Shown: piece after piece, positions 39,799 through 47,626 of the stretch
Numbering within the stretch: the stretch's first letter is position 1
Layout: the number at the start of each line of letters is the position of its first letter
Assembly: GCA_036496585.1 (NCBI GenBank)
Contig: DASXLB010000024.1
Coordinates: forward strand, 1-64,000
DNA length: 64,000 bases
Reading direction: 5' to 3'
DNA from: Vicinamibacterales bacterium
GTDB lineage: Bacteria > Acidobacteriota > Vicinamibacteria > Vicinamibacterales > 2-12-FULL-66-21
The notes under the pieces: model-generated
What the model was told of the DNA's origin: nothing
The model's input: only the letters and a program-made list of their open reading frames with translations
Database searches by the model: none
Position numbers and translations under genes: made by a program

Positions 39799-42700
39799 AT
39801 GAAAGTGCGTTTCACCGCCCTGTTGGCGGCGCTTGCGCTCGTGCTCAGCGCAGCGTCGGCCCGGGCCCAGTCGCAGACTGGCGAGATCTTCGGCAAGGTC
39901 ACCGACACGTCCGGCGCCGTGCTGCCGGGCGCGACCGTGACGTTGACCAGCCCGTCGCTCCTGCAGCCGCAGACCGCGACCACGAGCGAGACCGGGAGCT
40001 TCCAGTTCCCGCGGCTCGAAGTCGGCGCTTACACGGTGAAGTTCGAGCTGACCGGCTTCAAGACCGTCATCAAGGAAGGCATCGCGGTGACGATTGGCTT
40101 CAGCGCCAACGTCAGCACGCAGCTCGGCGTCTCGGCGGTCCAGGAGACCGTGACGGTGACGGGCGAGAGCCCGATCATCGACACCAAGCAGACCGGCACC
40201 AAGCAGACCTTCACGCTCGACCAGCTGCAGAGCATTCCCTCGGCGCGCGATCCGTGGGTCATCCTGCAGCAGACGGCCGGCATCGCCATGGACCGCGAGA
40301 ACATCGGCGGCAACATGTCGGGCCAGCAGTCCAACTTCGTGTCGCGCGGCGGCAACCCGACCAACACCAAGTGGTCGCTCGACGGCGTCGACATCACCGA
40401 CATGGCCGCGACGGGCGCCTCGCCGACCTATTACGACTTCGACGCGTTCCAGGAAATGACCGTCAACACCGGCGGCGTCGACGTGACGCAGCAGACCGGC
40501 GGCGTCGGCGTCAACCTGGTGACCAAGAGCGGCACCGACAAGTTCAAGGGTTCGGCGCGCATCTTCAACACGAACGACGCCTTCGAGTCGAACAACATCA
40601 CCGACGCGATGCGGCAGAACGGCGCCAGCTCGGGGAACCCGATCCAGAACATCAACGACTACGGCTTCGAGATGGGCGGCCCGATCAAGCGCGGCAAGGC
40701 GTGGGTCTGGGGCAGCTACGGCAAGCAGGACGTCAAGGTCGGGGTCATCAACTTCTACCAGCCGACGGCCGCCTGCCAGCAGATCAAGGCCGACCAGGGC
40801 GGCAACCCGCTGGCGCACCCGATCGACGACGTCAACAACTGTCTCAACACCGATCAGACGACCATCGGCACGACGAACCTGAAGGGCGAAGTCCAGCTGT
40901 TCAACGGCAACAAGCTCTCGCTCTACAACCTGTTCTCGCTGAAAGAGCGCAACGCGCGCAACGCCAGCGACACGACGCCGCCCGAGTCGACGGTGCGTCA
41001 GACCGAGGTCAACACCACCTACGGCTTCAAGAACTACTGGGACGTCGGTCCGAATCCGACCTACAAGTTCGGCGACCAGTGGGTGGTCAGCGATCGGCTG
41101 CTGCTCGACGTGCAGTACGCGCACGTCGGCAACAACTTCATCCTCGACTACCACGATCCGTCGCTCGCCGACGTGCAGCCGCTGCTCATCATCAGCACGA
41201 GCACCAACGGCCGTTCGACGCCCGACAATGCGCAGTCGGTGAACATCCGGCCGACCAACCAGATCACGTTCAACGCGAACTACTTCGCCCCGGGGAAGAT
41301 CCTCGGCGATCATGCGTTCCGGGTCGGCGCCTACTACAAGAACGCGCTGTCGTACGGCTCGACGCACACGCCGGGCAACGCGGTGGCGCGCTTCCCGACC
41401 GCGGCCGCGTCGGTCGACGCGAACGACTGCTCGACGGTTGCCGACGGCTGCCAGCTGCAGCTGACGCGTGACGGCCAGACCTCCTACACGCTGACCAACA
41501 ACGCGGTCTACGGGCAGGACACGATCACGCACGGCCGCGCCACCTATCAGCTCGGGCTGCGCTACGACTACAACCACGATGTCGCCAACGCGTCGAGCGT
41601 CGTCGCCAACCCGCTGTTTCCGCAGTGGCTGCCGGGCGTCGCCTTCGCGGGCGTCGATCCGGGCGTCGCGTTCAATACCTTCTCGCCGCGCCTCGGCCTC
41701 ACCTACGACCTCAAGGGAAACGGCCAGAGCATCATCAAGGCGAACTATGCCGTCTACTACGGCCAGGTCGGCACCGGCGCGGTCGCTGGTCAGATCAACC
41801 CGGTGAGCCGCGTCAGCGCCCGCTATCGCTGGATCGACTTCAACCATGACAAGTTCGTCCAGGCCAACGAAGTCGTCAATGCGGCCGGCGGCGCGGCGGC
41901 GCCCACCGACACGCTGGTGACGCCGACCGGCAACTGGGATCCGAACAATCCAACCGTGGTCACGACGCAGAACACGGTCGATTCCAATCTGCAGGATGAC
42001 CGCACGCGCGAGTTCATCGTCGGCGTCGATCACCAGATTGGCAAGGGCTTCGCGGCGGGTGTGAGCTACATCTGGCGCAAGTACGACGACTTCAGCTGGT
42101 CGCCGGCCAACGGCATTCCGACTGACGGTTCCGCCTACTCGGCGGCCACCTTCACGCCGGATCCGGCCACCTGCCCCTCGGGCGCCCGCTGCCCGGCGGT
42201 GACCTACTACACGCCGAACGTCATCGTCGGCTCAATCACCACGCTGACGAACCAGAACCTGTGGCGCGACTTCAACGGCGTCGAGGCGAGCGCGCAGAAG
42301 CGGATGTCGAATCACTGGATGATGAACACCAGCTTCACCTACAACAGCGCGGTGCAGCACTACGGCACGACCGACGCGTTCCAGGATCCGACCAACATCG
42401 CCAATCGCGACGGGTTCCAGTACGACTACGCAAGCGCCGGCAGCGGCCTCGGCAACGTGTTCGTGAACACCCGCTGGCTGTTCAAGATGAGCGGCATGTA
42501 TCAGGCGCCCTTGGGCATCAACCTGTCGGCGTTCTACAACGCGCGCCAGGGCTATCCGTATGAGACCACCGTGCTGACGCCGAACCGCCCGAACAACGGC
42601 GGCCAGGTCAACGTCCTGCTGGATCCGGTCGGCGAGAACCGTCTGCCGAACTTCCAGAACGTCGACATCCACGTCGAACGGCCGGTCAAGTTCATGACGT

Positions 42701-42852
42701 CGCACCTGGTGCCGTCGATGGACCTCTTCAACCTGGGGAACTTCAACACCGTCCAGGCACAGCGGCCTTCGCAGAACGCAACGACGGCGAATCAGATCAG
42801 CGCCGTCGTCGCGCCTCGCGTGATCCGCTTCGGAATCCGGGTGAGCTGGTAG
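39799..42852 (+). CDS. TonB-dependent receptor, Oar-like, with carboxypeptidase-regulatory domain
   Basis: A 1017-residue outer-membrane receptor. Signal peptide MKVRFTALLAALALVLSAAS cut after ARA. The carboxypeptidase-regulatory domain is GEIFGKVTDTSGAVLPGATV and the plug is VTGESPIIDTKQTG, IPSARDPWVILQQTAGI, KWSLDGVDITDMAATG. A long barrel ends with RFGIRVSW. It shares its architecture and many plug motifs with the receptor at 21326. The good ribosome site and strong terminator suggest a monocistronic, well-expressed gene. Ligand unknown. Confidence 0.92.
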   Translation: MKVRFTALLAALALVLSAASARAQSQTGEIFGKVTDTSGAVLPGATVTLTSPSLLQPQTATTSETGSFQFPRLEVGAYTVKFELTGFKTVIKEGIAVTIGFSANVSTQLGVSAVQETVTVTGESPIIDTKQTGTKQTFTLDQLQSIPSARDPWVILQQTAGIAMDRENIGGNMSGQQSNFVSRGGNPTNTKWSLDGVDITDMAATGASPTYYDFDAFQEMTVNTGGVDVTQQTGGVGVNLVTKSGTDKFKGSARIFNTNDAFESNNITDAMRQNGASSGNPIQNINDYGFEMGGPIKRGKAWVWGSYGKQDVKVGVINFYQPTAACQQIKADQGGNPLAHPIDDVNNCLNTDQTTIGTTNLKGEVQLFNGNKLSLYNLFSLKERNARNASDTTPPESTVRQTEVNTTYGFKNYWDVGPNPTYKFGDQWVVSDRLLLDVQYAHVGNNFILDYHDPSLADVQPLLIISTSTNGRSTPDNAQSVNIRPTNQITFNANYFAPGKILGDHAFRVGAYYKNALSYGSTHTPGNAVARFPTAAASVDANDCSTVADGCQLQLTRDGQTSYTLTNNAVYGQDTITHGRATYQLGLRYDYNHDVANASSVVANPLFPQWLPGVAFAGVDPGVAFNTFSPRLGLTYDLKGNGQSIIKANYAVYYGQVGTGAVAGQINPVSRVSARYRWIDFNHDKFVQANEVVNAAGGAAAPTDTLVTPTGNWDPNNPTVVTTQNTVDSNLQDDRTREFIVGVDHQIGKGFAAGVSYIWRKYDDFSWSPANGIPTDGSAYSAATFTPDPATCPSGARCPAVTYYTPNVIVGSITTLTNQNLWRDFNGVEASAQKRMSNHWMMNTSFTYNSAVQHYGTTDAFQDPTNIANRDGFQYDYASAGSGLGNVFVNTRWLFKMSGMYQAPLGINLSAFYNARQGYPYETTVLTPNRPNNGGQVNVLLDPVGENRLPNFQNVDIHVERPVKFMTSHLVPSMDLFNLGNFNTVQAQRPSQNATTANQISAVVAPRVIRFGIRVSW

Positions 42853-42876
42853 ACCACTAGTTCGTTCGGGAGGGGA

Positions 42877-42910
42877 GGCCGGGCTCTCGCAAGAGGGCCC
42901 GGCTTTTTTT
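42877..42910 (+). terminator. Rho-independent terminator after the TonB receptor
   Basis: Stem GCCGGGC (42878-42884) / GCCCGGC (42897-42903), extended inside by TCT/AGA, followed by seven T. It begins 25 bp after the receptor stop. Confidence 0.9.
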
Positions 42911-42970
42911 GTGTACGGAAGGATAGAAGGAGGCGAAGGAACGGAACTTTTGAGTGTGGCTTGTCGTCTT

Positions 42971-42994
42971 GCTACCTTGTTATGGCAAGGTAGC
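42971..42994. promoter_or_regulatory. Perfect 9+6+9 inverted repeat, probable PadR operator
   Basis: GCTACCTTG-TTATGG-CAAGGTAGC lies 11 bp before the ATG of the padR-like gene. Inverted repeats at this place are the usual autorepression sites of PadR-family regulators. A TTGTCG just upstream could be a -35, in which case the palindrome covers the -10 region. Confidence 0.65.
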
Positions 42995-43005
42995 TGTTCA
43001 CGGCA

Positions 43006-43329
43006 ATGGGCGCCAACGAGAAGTTCGCTGCGCTCCGGAAGGGGCTCCTCGAGTTCCTCATCCTGAAGATTGTCTCGGCGGACAAGGTCTATGTCGCCGA
43101 CATGCTGACGCGGCTGGCCGCTACGGACTTCGCCACGCAGGAGGGAACGCTCTATCCGCTCCTCAGCCGGATGCGCCGCGACGGGCTGCTCGACTACGAG
43201 TGGCAGGAATCCGATGCCGGACCGCCACGCAAGTACTACCGGCTGACCCCTGCCGGCCGCGCGCAGCTCGCCGAGCTGAACGACTACTGGAAGTACATCA
43301 ACACCACGCTCAACCAGATGGGACGCTAG
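43006..43329 (+). CDS. PadR-family transcriptional regulator
   Basis: A 107-residue winged-helix repressor. The pattern FAALRKGLLEFLILKIVSADKV is followed by the recognition region and TQEGTLYPLLSRMRRDGLLDYE, then the wing PPRKYYRLTPAGRAQLAEL; all are standard for PadR-s1 proteins. The short C-terminal helix gives the dimer. It is 2 bp upstream of a PspC-domain membrane protein gene, a pairing common in bacteria, and a palindrome just before its start suggests both genes are autorepressed. Inducer unknown. Confidence 0.92.
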   Translation: MGANEKFAALRKGLLEFLILKIVSADKVYVADMLTRLAATDFATQEGTLYPLLSRMRRDGLLDYEWQESDAGPPRKYYRLTPAGRAQLAELNDYWKYINTTLNQMGR

Positions 43330-43331
43330 CC

Positions 43332-44432
43332 ATGCAGAAAGTGGTCGCCATCAACCTGAACGGCCGCGCCTATCACGTCGAGGAACCGGGCTACGACGCG
43401 CTCGTGGCCTACCTCGATCGCGCCGGCGCGCGGCTCGCCGACAATCCGGATCGCGCCGAGATCCTCGCCGACCTCGAACAGGCCATCGCCGACAAGTGCG
43501 AACGCCTGCTCGGCCCGCACAAGACGGTGGTTGGATCGGCCGAGATCGATCGCATCCTGACCGAAATGGGACCGGTCGACGCCGGCGCGAGCGACACGGC
43601 GGCGGCGGGCGACGCCGCGGCGGCCGGAGAGAAGGCGGCCGGCGCCGGGGGCGCCACCCGCCGGCTTTATCAGATCCGCGAGGGCGCAATGATTAGCGGC
43701 CTCTGCACGGGACTCGCCGCCTACCTGGACATCGACGTCACGTTCGTCCGCGTCGCCTTCGTGGCGCTGGCGGTCCTGACCAGAGGCGCGTGGCTGCTCG
43801 TCTACGGCGTGCTGATGTTCGTCATTCCCTACGCCGAGACCTCAGAGGAGCGCGCCGCGGCGCGCGGCCGTCCGTTCACGGCGCAGGCGCTGATCGATCA
43901 GACGAAGCGCAACTACGCGAATTTCAGGAACCACAAGGACTGGAAACGCCACTGGTGGCGCCAGCAGCGCGAGTGGAAGCGGCGCTGGCTCTACACGACG
44001 GCGCCGCACACCTGGAGCGCCGGATCGAGCTACGCCTCGCAGGTGTGGTCGACAGCGACGGCGCCGGTCTTCGGCCTGATCAGCGCCGCGATGGGGCTGA
44101 TGCTGGTCTTCGCGCTGTTTTCGCTCGCGACGACCCAGAGCGTGCTTGGCGTGCCGCTCCCGACCGGTGTTCCCCTCTGGGCCGGTTTCGTGATCGTGAT
44201 CGGCATCTACCAGGTGATCGCGATGCCGTTCATCGCCGCGCACCGGACCGCCTCACGCCCGGGACCGCCAGGACTGCTGCTCTGGATGTCGCCGGTGTCG
44301 AACCTGCTGTGGATGGGCGCAATCGGCTACAGCCTGTGGTACGGCTACCACCACGTTCCCGCCGTGCACGACGCCATCGACGCCGTCATCACCACGCTGC
44401 GCCACACGGCGGCGGAGATGCCGGAGAAGTGA
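43332..44432 (+). CDS. PspC-domain membrane protein
   Basis: A 366-residue protein. Residues 1-75 are a soluble domain starting MQKVVAINLNGRAYHVEEPG, common in PspC proteins paired with PadR regulators. An Ala/Gly-rich linker leads to the PspC domain (RRLYQIREGAMISGLCTGLAAYLDID) with two membrane helices. A Trp/Arg-rich stretch (KRHWWRQQREWKRRW) and three or four more helices follow. The ATG at 43332 lies 2 bp after the padR stop. A role in envelope stress sensing is likely by family; partner proteins PspA/PspB are not present here. Confidence 0.85.
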   Translation: MQKVVAINLNGRAYHVEEPGYDALVAYLDRAGARLADNPDRAEILADLEQAIADKCERLLGPHKTVVGSAEIDRILTEMGPVDAGASDTAAAGDAAAAGEKAAGAGGATRRLYQIREGAMISGLCTGLAAYLDIDVTFVRVAFVALAVLTRGAWLLVYGVLMFVIPYAETSEERAAARGRPFTAQALIDQTKRNYANFRNHKDWKRHWWRQQREWKRRWLYTTAPHTWSAGSSYASQVWSTATAPVFGLISAAMGLMLVFALFSLATTQSVLGVPLPTGVPLWAGFVIVIGIYQVIAMPFIAAHRTASRPGPPGLLLWMSPVSNLLWMGAIGYSLWYGYHHVPAVHDAIDAVITTLRHTAAEMPEK

Positions 44433-44441
44433 GCGCGCCGA

Positions 44442-44613
44442 GGGCGGACCTGAAGGTCCGCGCTACACCCCCTGAGAGCGACACGGCAGGCCGGACCTCG
44501 AGGTCCGGCGCACGCAGATGTAGGCCGGACCTTCGGGTCCGGCACTAGCAGATGTCGGCCAGGCCTTCAGGTCGGCGCACGTAGATGTAGGCCGGACCTT
44601 CAGGTCCGGCGCG
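44442..44613. repeat. Cluster of five palindromes (CCGGACCTtcAGGTCCGG type)
   Basis: Five hairpins separated by short spacers often reading GCAGATGTAGGC: cores GCGGACCTGAAGGTCCGC, CCGGACCTCGAGGTCCGG, CCGGACCTTCGGGTCCGG, a decayed CAGGCCTTCAGGTCGG, and CCGGACCTTCAGGTCCGG. They lie between the convergent PspC and M20 genes and so may also terminate transcription from both sides. Confidence 0.85.
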
Positions 44614-45981
44614 CTAACTCCTCGCGATCTCGTCGTAGAGAAAGGCCGACGCGATGATGCCGCCGTGGAAATTCCCCAGGTCCAGTTTTTCGTTGGGGGC
44701 GTGCGCGTTCTCGTCGGGCAAGCCGACGCCGAAGAGCACTGACGGCAGCCCGAGGATCTCCTGGAACGTCGCGACGACAGGGATCGAGCCGCCTTCGCGG
44801 TTGAAAACGGGATCCTGGCCGAAACCCTGCTTGATGGCGCGGCCGGCGGCCTGCACGAACTTGTTGTCGAACTCGGTCATCCACGGCTTGCCGCCGTGCA
44901 TGCGCGTCACCTTCACCTCGACGGTCTTCGGCGCCGCCTTCTTCACGTAGTCTTCGAAGAGCTGCGCGATCGTGTCCGGATCCTGGTTCGGCACCAGACG
45001 CATGCTGACCTTGGCCATCGCCACCGCCGGGATGACAGTCTTGGCGCCTTCGCCGGTGAAACCCGAAAGGATGCCGTTGACCTCGAAGGTCGGCCGCGCC
45101 CAGACGCGCTCCAGCGTCGAGTAGCCGGTTTCGCCCCACAGCTTGGGCGCGCCCAGCTCACGAGCGTAGCGCTTCTCGTTGAAGGGCAGCTTCTTCCATT
45201 GCTCGCGCTCGGCGTCGGTCAACTCGCGCACGGCGTCATAGAAGCCAGGGATCTTGATATGGCCGCCCCGATCCTTCATCTGCGCCAGCAGGTTGGCGAG
45301 CACGAACGCGGGATTGGCGACGGCGCCGCCGAACGATCCCGAGTGCAGATCCGACTTGGTGCCGCGCAGATCGATCTGGAAGTAGACGAGCCCGCGCAGG
45401 CCGTAGCAGATCGACGGGATGCCGCGGTCGAACATCGGCGAGTCGGAGATGACGACGACGTCGGCCGCGAGTTCGTCGCGGTGATCCTTGACGAAGTTGT
45501 CGAGATTGGCGGAGCCGACCTCTTCTTCCCCTTCGAGGATCACCTTGATGTTGCACGGCAGCCGGCCGTTCTGCTTCAGGTGGGCCTCGATGGCCTTGAA
45601 GTGCATGAACACCTGGCCCTTGTCATCGGCGGCGCCGCGCGCATAGATTTCGCCGTCGCGCACCGTCGCCTCGAAGGGCGGCGACTCCCACAGATTCAAC
45701 GGATCGACCGGCTGCACGTCGTAGTGGCCGTAGAACAGGATCGTCGGCGCCCCAGGCGCGTTCAGCCAGTCGCCGTAGACGACGGGAAAGCCGGGCGTCT
45801 CGACCAGCCGCACGTTCTCCATGCCGATGCGGCGCATCTCGTCGGCCGTCCACGCGGCGCAGCGTTTGACGTCGCCGGCGTGCTCGGGCAGCGCGCTGAT
45901 ACTCGGGATCGCGAGATAGGCCTTGAGTTCGTCGACGTACTTGTCGCGATTCGTGTTGATGAAATCGATGACTGCATTCAT
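44614..45981 (-). CDS. M20 family dipeptidase (CNDP/ArgE-DapE-like)
   Basis: A 455-residue zinc dipeptidase. Metal-binding motifs: FYGHYDVQPVDP, the bridging Asp in ARGAADDKGQ, the catalytic Glu pair in ILEGEEEVGSANL, DSPMFD, and a final His in NFHGGIIAS. The lid domain (residues about 190-350) is complete. Cytoplasmic, no signal sequence. The ATG at 45981 is 3 bp from a 129-bp nonamer repeat array, so no Shine-Dalgarno sequence is possible directly before the start; translation initiation here must be unusual or the array is recent. Substrate likely a short peptide. Confidence 0.9.
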   Translation of the reverse strand: MNAVIDFINTNRDKYVDELKAYLAIPSISALPEHAGDVKRCAAWTADEMRRIGMENVRLVETPGFPVVYGDWLNAPGAPTILFYGHYDVQPVDPLNLWESPPFEATVRDGEIYARGAADDKGQVFMHFKAIEAHLKQNGRLPCNIKVILEGEEEVGSANLDNFVKDHRDELAADVVVISDSPMFDRGIPSICYGLRGLVYFQIDLRGTKSDLHSGSFGGAVANPAFVLANLLAQMKDRGGHIKIPGFYDAVRELTDAEREQWKKLPFNEKRYARELGAPKLWGETGYSTLERVWARPTFEVNGILSGFTGEGAKTVIPAVAMAKVSMRLVPNQDPDTIAQLFEDYVKKAAPKTVEVKVTRMHGGKPWMTEFDNKFVQAAGRAIKQGFGQDPVFNREGGSIPVVATFQEILGLPSVLFGVGLPDENAHAPNEKLDLGNFHGGIIASAFLYDEIARS

Positions 45982-45984
45982 GTC

Positions 45985-46113
45985 GGTGCCAAAGGTGCTA
46001 AGGGTGCCGGGGGTGCTAGGGTGCTGGTGCTAAGGGTGCTGAAGGGTGCGCAGGGTGCGCAGGGTGCGCAGGGTGCGCAGGGTGCGAAGGGTGCGAAGGG
46101 TGCGAAGGGTGCC
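45985..46113. repeat. Nonamer array, left arm (GGTGCNNAG units)
   Basis: About fourteen GGTGC units: an irregular part (GGTGCCAAA, GGTGCTAAG, GGTGCCGGG, GGTGCTAG, GGTGCT), then four near-perfect GGTGCGCAG, three GGTGCGAAG and a final GGTGCC. It is the reverse complement of the unit type at 46593-46695, so the two arrays face each other across the four-helix-bundle gene. Confidence 0.85.
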
Positions 46114-46218
46114 GTGCGCAGAAACTGCGACGTTTTCGGGACACTCTTCTCACCGCCTCATTTTGCCTCGTAAATCGACGCCAGATCAACGGCACGGATC
46201 TCGCCATGAGCAGAGACC

Positions 46219-46587
46219 ATGCCGAGATCGCACGAAGATCTGATTTGCTGGCGACTGGCCGACGAGTTGCGGCAGATGATCATCCATCACACCGAGTCCG
46301 CACCGGCCTCGAAGGACTTCCGGTTTACGAGCAACCTGCGCGACGCCGTCTCGTCGGCGTGCCGCAATCAGGCGGAAGGCTTCTACAAGTTCAGGCACAA
46401 GGAACAGAAGCCCTACTTCAAGACCGCCCGCGCCTCGCTCGGCGAGACCAAAGACTGTATCCGCGACGGCAAGCAACGCGGCTATTTCTCTCCCGAGGTC
46501 GCCGAGCAGATGACCAACCTCTGCGGCCGAGCCATGATCGCCAACCTGCGATGGCTCAAGACACTGGATCGCCCCGACCCCGACTAG
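46219..46587 (+). CDS. Four-helix-bundle protein (23S rRNA intervening-sequence protein family)
   Basis: A 122-residue protein beginning MPRSHEDLICWRLADELRQM. The family markers are the start ...LxxWxxAxxL-like, FRFTSNLRDAVSSACRNQAEGF, FKTARASLGETKDCI and a final helix with NLRWLKTLD. Members form pentameric four-helix bundles. They are known from 23S rRNA intervening sequences, and the Avd subunit of diversity-generating retroelements is a relative. No rRNA and no reverse transcriptase are near. The gene is flanked by inverted nonamer arrays and is less GC-rich than its neighbours, which suggests arrival as a unit. Function unknown. Confidence 0.85.
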   Translation: MPRSHEDLICWRLADELRQMIIHHTESAPASKDFRFTSNLRDAVSSACRNQAEGFYKFRHKEQKPYFKTARASLGETKDCIRDGKQRGYFSPEVAEQMTNLCGRAMIANLRWLKTLDRPDPD

Positions 46588-46592
46588 CCAAG

Positions 46593-46695
46593 AGCACCCT
46601 TGGCCCCAGCACCTTTGGCGCCAGCACCTTTAGCACCCTTAGCACCCTAGCACCAGCACCCTTAGCACCTTTGGCGCCCTTAGCACCCTTAGCAC
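46593..46695. repeat. Nonamer array, right arm (AGCACCCTT units)
   Basis: About eleven units of GCACCCTTG, GCACCTTTG, GCACCTTTA, GCACCCTTA and shortened GCACCCTA / GCACCA. It starts 6 bp after the stop of the four-helix-bundle gene and ends 20 bp before the stop of the convergent sulfurtransferase gene. Confidence 0.85.
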
Positions 46696-46714
46696 TGTCG
46701 CCCGTCCCCGCGCG

Positions 46715-47536
46715 TCATCCTTTCTCGATCGGCAACTCCTCCCTGTCCCCCCATTCCTTCCACGACCCGGTGTAATTGCGCACCCTCGGGTACCCGAGCA
46801 GGCGCAGCGCGAGATACGCATGCGCGGCGCGGTACCCGCCCTGGCAGTACGCGACGATCTCCTTGTCGGGCGTGACCCCCGCCTGCTCGTAGAGCGCGCG
46901 CAGTTCCGCCGCCGGCTTGAACGACCCGTCGGAGGCGAGATTGCGTTTCCACTCGACGTGGGCGGCGCCGGGAATCCGGCCGCCGCGTTTCGCGCGGACC
47001 AGCGTGCCGTGATACTCCTCGTCGCTGCGGGTGTCGAGGATCACCGCGTCGGCGCTGCCGAGCCGCGCCTGGACGTCGCGCCAGGTGGCCAGCGTCTCGG
47101 CTCGCGGCGCGCCGCTCCAGGCGCTCAGCGCCGGCGCCGCCGCCTCACGCGTGACCGGCAGCCCCGCCGACACCCACGCCCCAAACCCTCCGTCGAGCAC
47201 CTGCACCTGCGCGTGGCCGAAGTACTCGAGGAACCAGAACGCGCGCGCGGCCCGCATTCCCGACTGATGATCGTAGACGACGACCGGAGTCGCCGCGTCG
47301 ACCCCACGCAGGTTGAGCAGATGGTCGATGATCCACATGAACGCCTTCAACGGCGCCGGATCGGTGTCGACGAGCGAGAGCCCCCAGAGATCGAGGTGCA
47401 CCGCGCCGGGCAGGTGGCCGGCGGCAAAGTCCTCGGCCGGACGCAGATCGAGGACGAGCCGTTTGGGCGGAGCGGCCAGCGCCGCCGACAGCGCGGCCGG
47501 AGTGGTCAGCAACTGGGCGTTCGGGTAGGTCTCCAT
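46715..47536 (-). CDS. Sulfurtransferase with two rhodanese domains
   Basis: A 273-residue tandem rhodanese. The N-terminal domain (LVLDLRPAEDFAAGHLPGAVH) is the inactive one, with Asp in the Cys position (VYDHQSGMRAARAFW). The C-terminal domain has the active Cys in EIVAYCQGGYRAAHAY. GSWKEWG near the end is the usual tail motif. It moves sulfane sulfur to thiophilic acceptors such as cyanide or thiols. ThiI in this window lacks a rhodanese domain, so a free sulfurtransferase like this one could serve it, but nothing links the two directly. Start ATG 47536. Confidence 0.9.
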   Translation of the reverse strand: METYPNAQLLTTPAALSAALAAPPKRLVLDLRPAEDFAAGHLPGAVHLDLWGLSLVDTDPAPLKAFMWIIDHLLNLRGVDAATPVVVYDHQSGMRAARAFWFLEYFGHAQVQVLDGGFGAWVSAGLPVTREAAAPALSAWSGAPRAETLATWRDVQARLGSADAVILDTRSDEEYHGTLVRAKRGGRIPGAAHVEWKRNLASDGSFKPAAELRALYEQAGVTPDKEIVAYCQGGYRAAHAYLALRLLGYPRVRNYTGSWKEWGDREELPIEKG

Positions 47537-47604
47537 CGCTGCCAGCCTACACCGGACGCGCCGTCCCGGCGCGGCGCGGGCGCGTCTCGTCTTGACGGCT
47601 CCGT

Positions 47605-47621
47605 CTTTACACGGCAAAGTA
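47605..47621. promoter_or_regulatory. Possible operator CTTT-ACACGGC-AAAG before the membrane protein gene
   Basis: A short inverted repeat (CTTT/AAAG, 7-bp spacer) just before the ATG at 47627 and behind a TTGACG (47592-47597) that could be a -35. It would place the repeat over the -10 region. The likely binder is the winged-helix protein encoded downstream at 48245. Confidence 0.35.
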
Positions 47622-47626
47622 GATCC

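Noticed and set aside
39676..42033. 785-codon open frame on the minus strand
   Set aside because: Antisense to the TonB receptor, which has clear plug and barrel motifs; the antisense product has none.
45985..46113. Collagen-like (GAQ/GAK)n protein read from the plus strand of the array
   Set aside because: The frame is just the long antisense of the M20 gene running into repeats; no start or signal sequence.
45985..46695. Diversity-generating retroelement around the Avd-like protein
   Set aside because: No reverse transcriptase, template repeat or variable C-type lectin gene in the neighbourhood.
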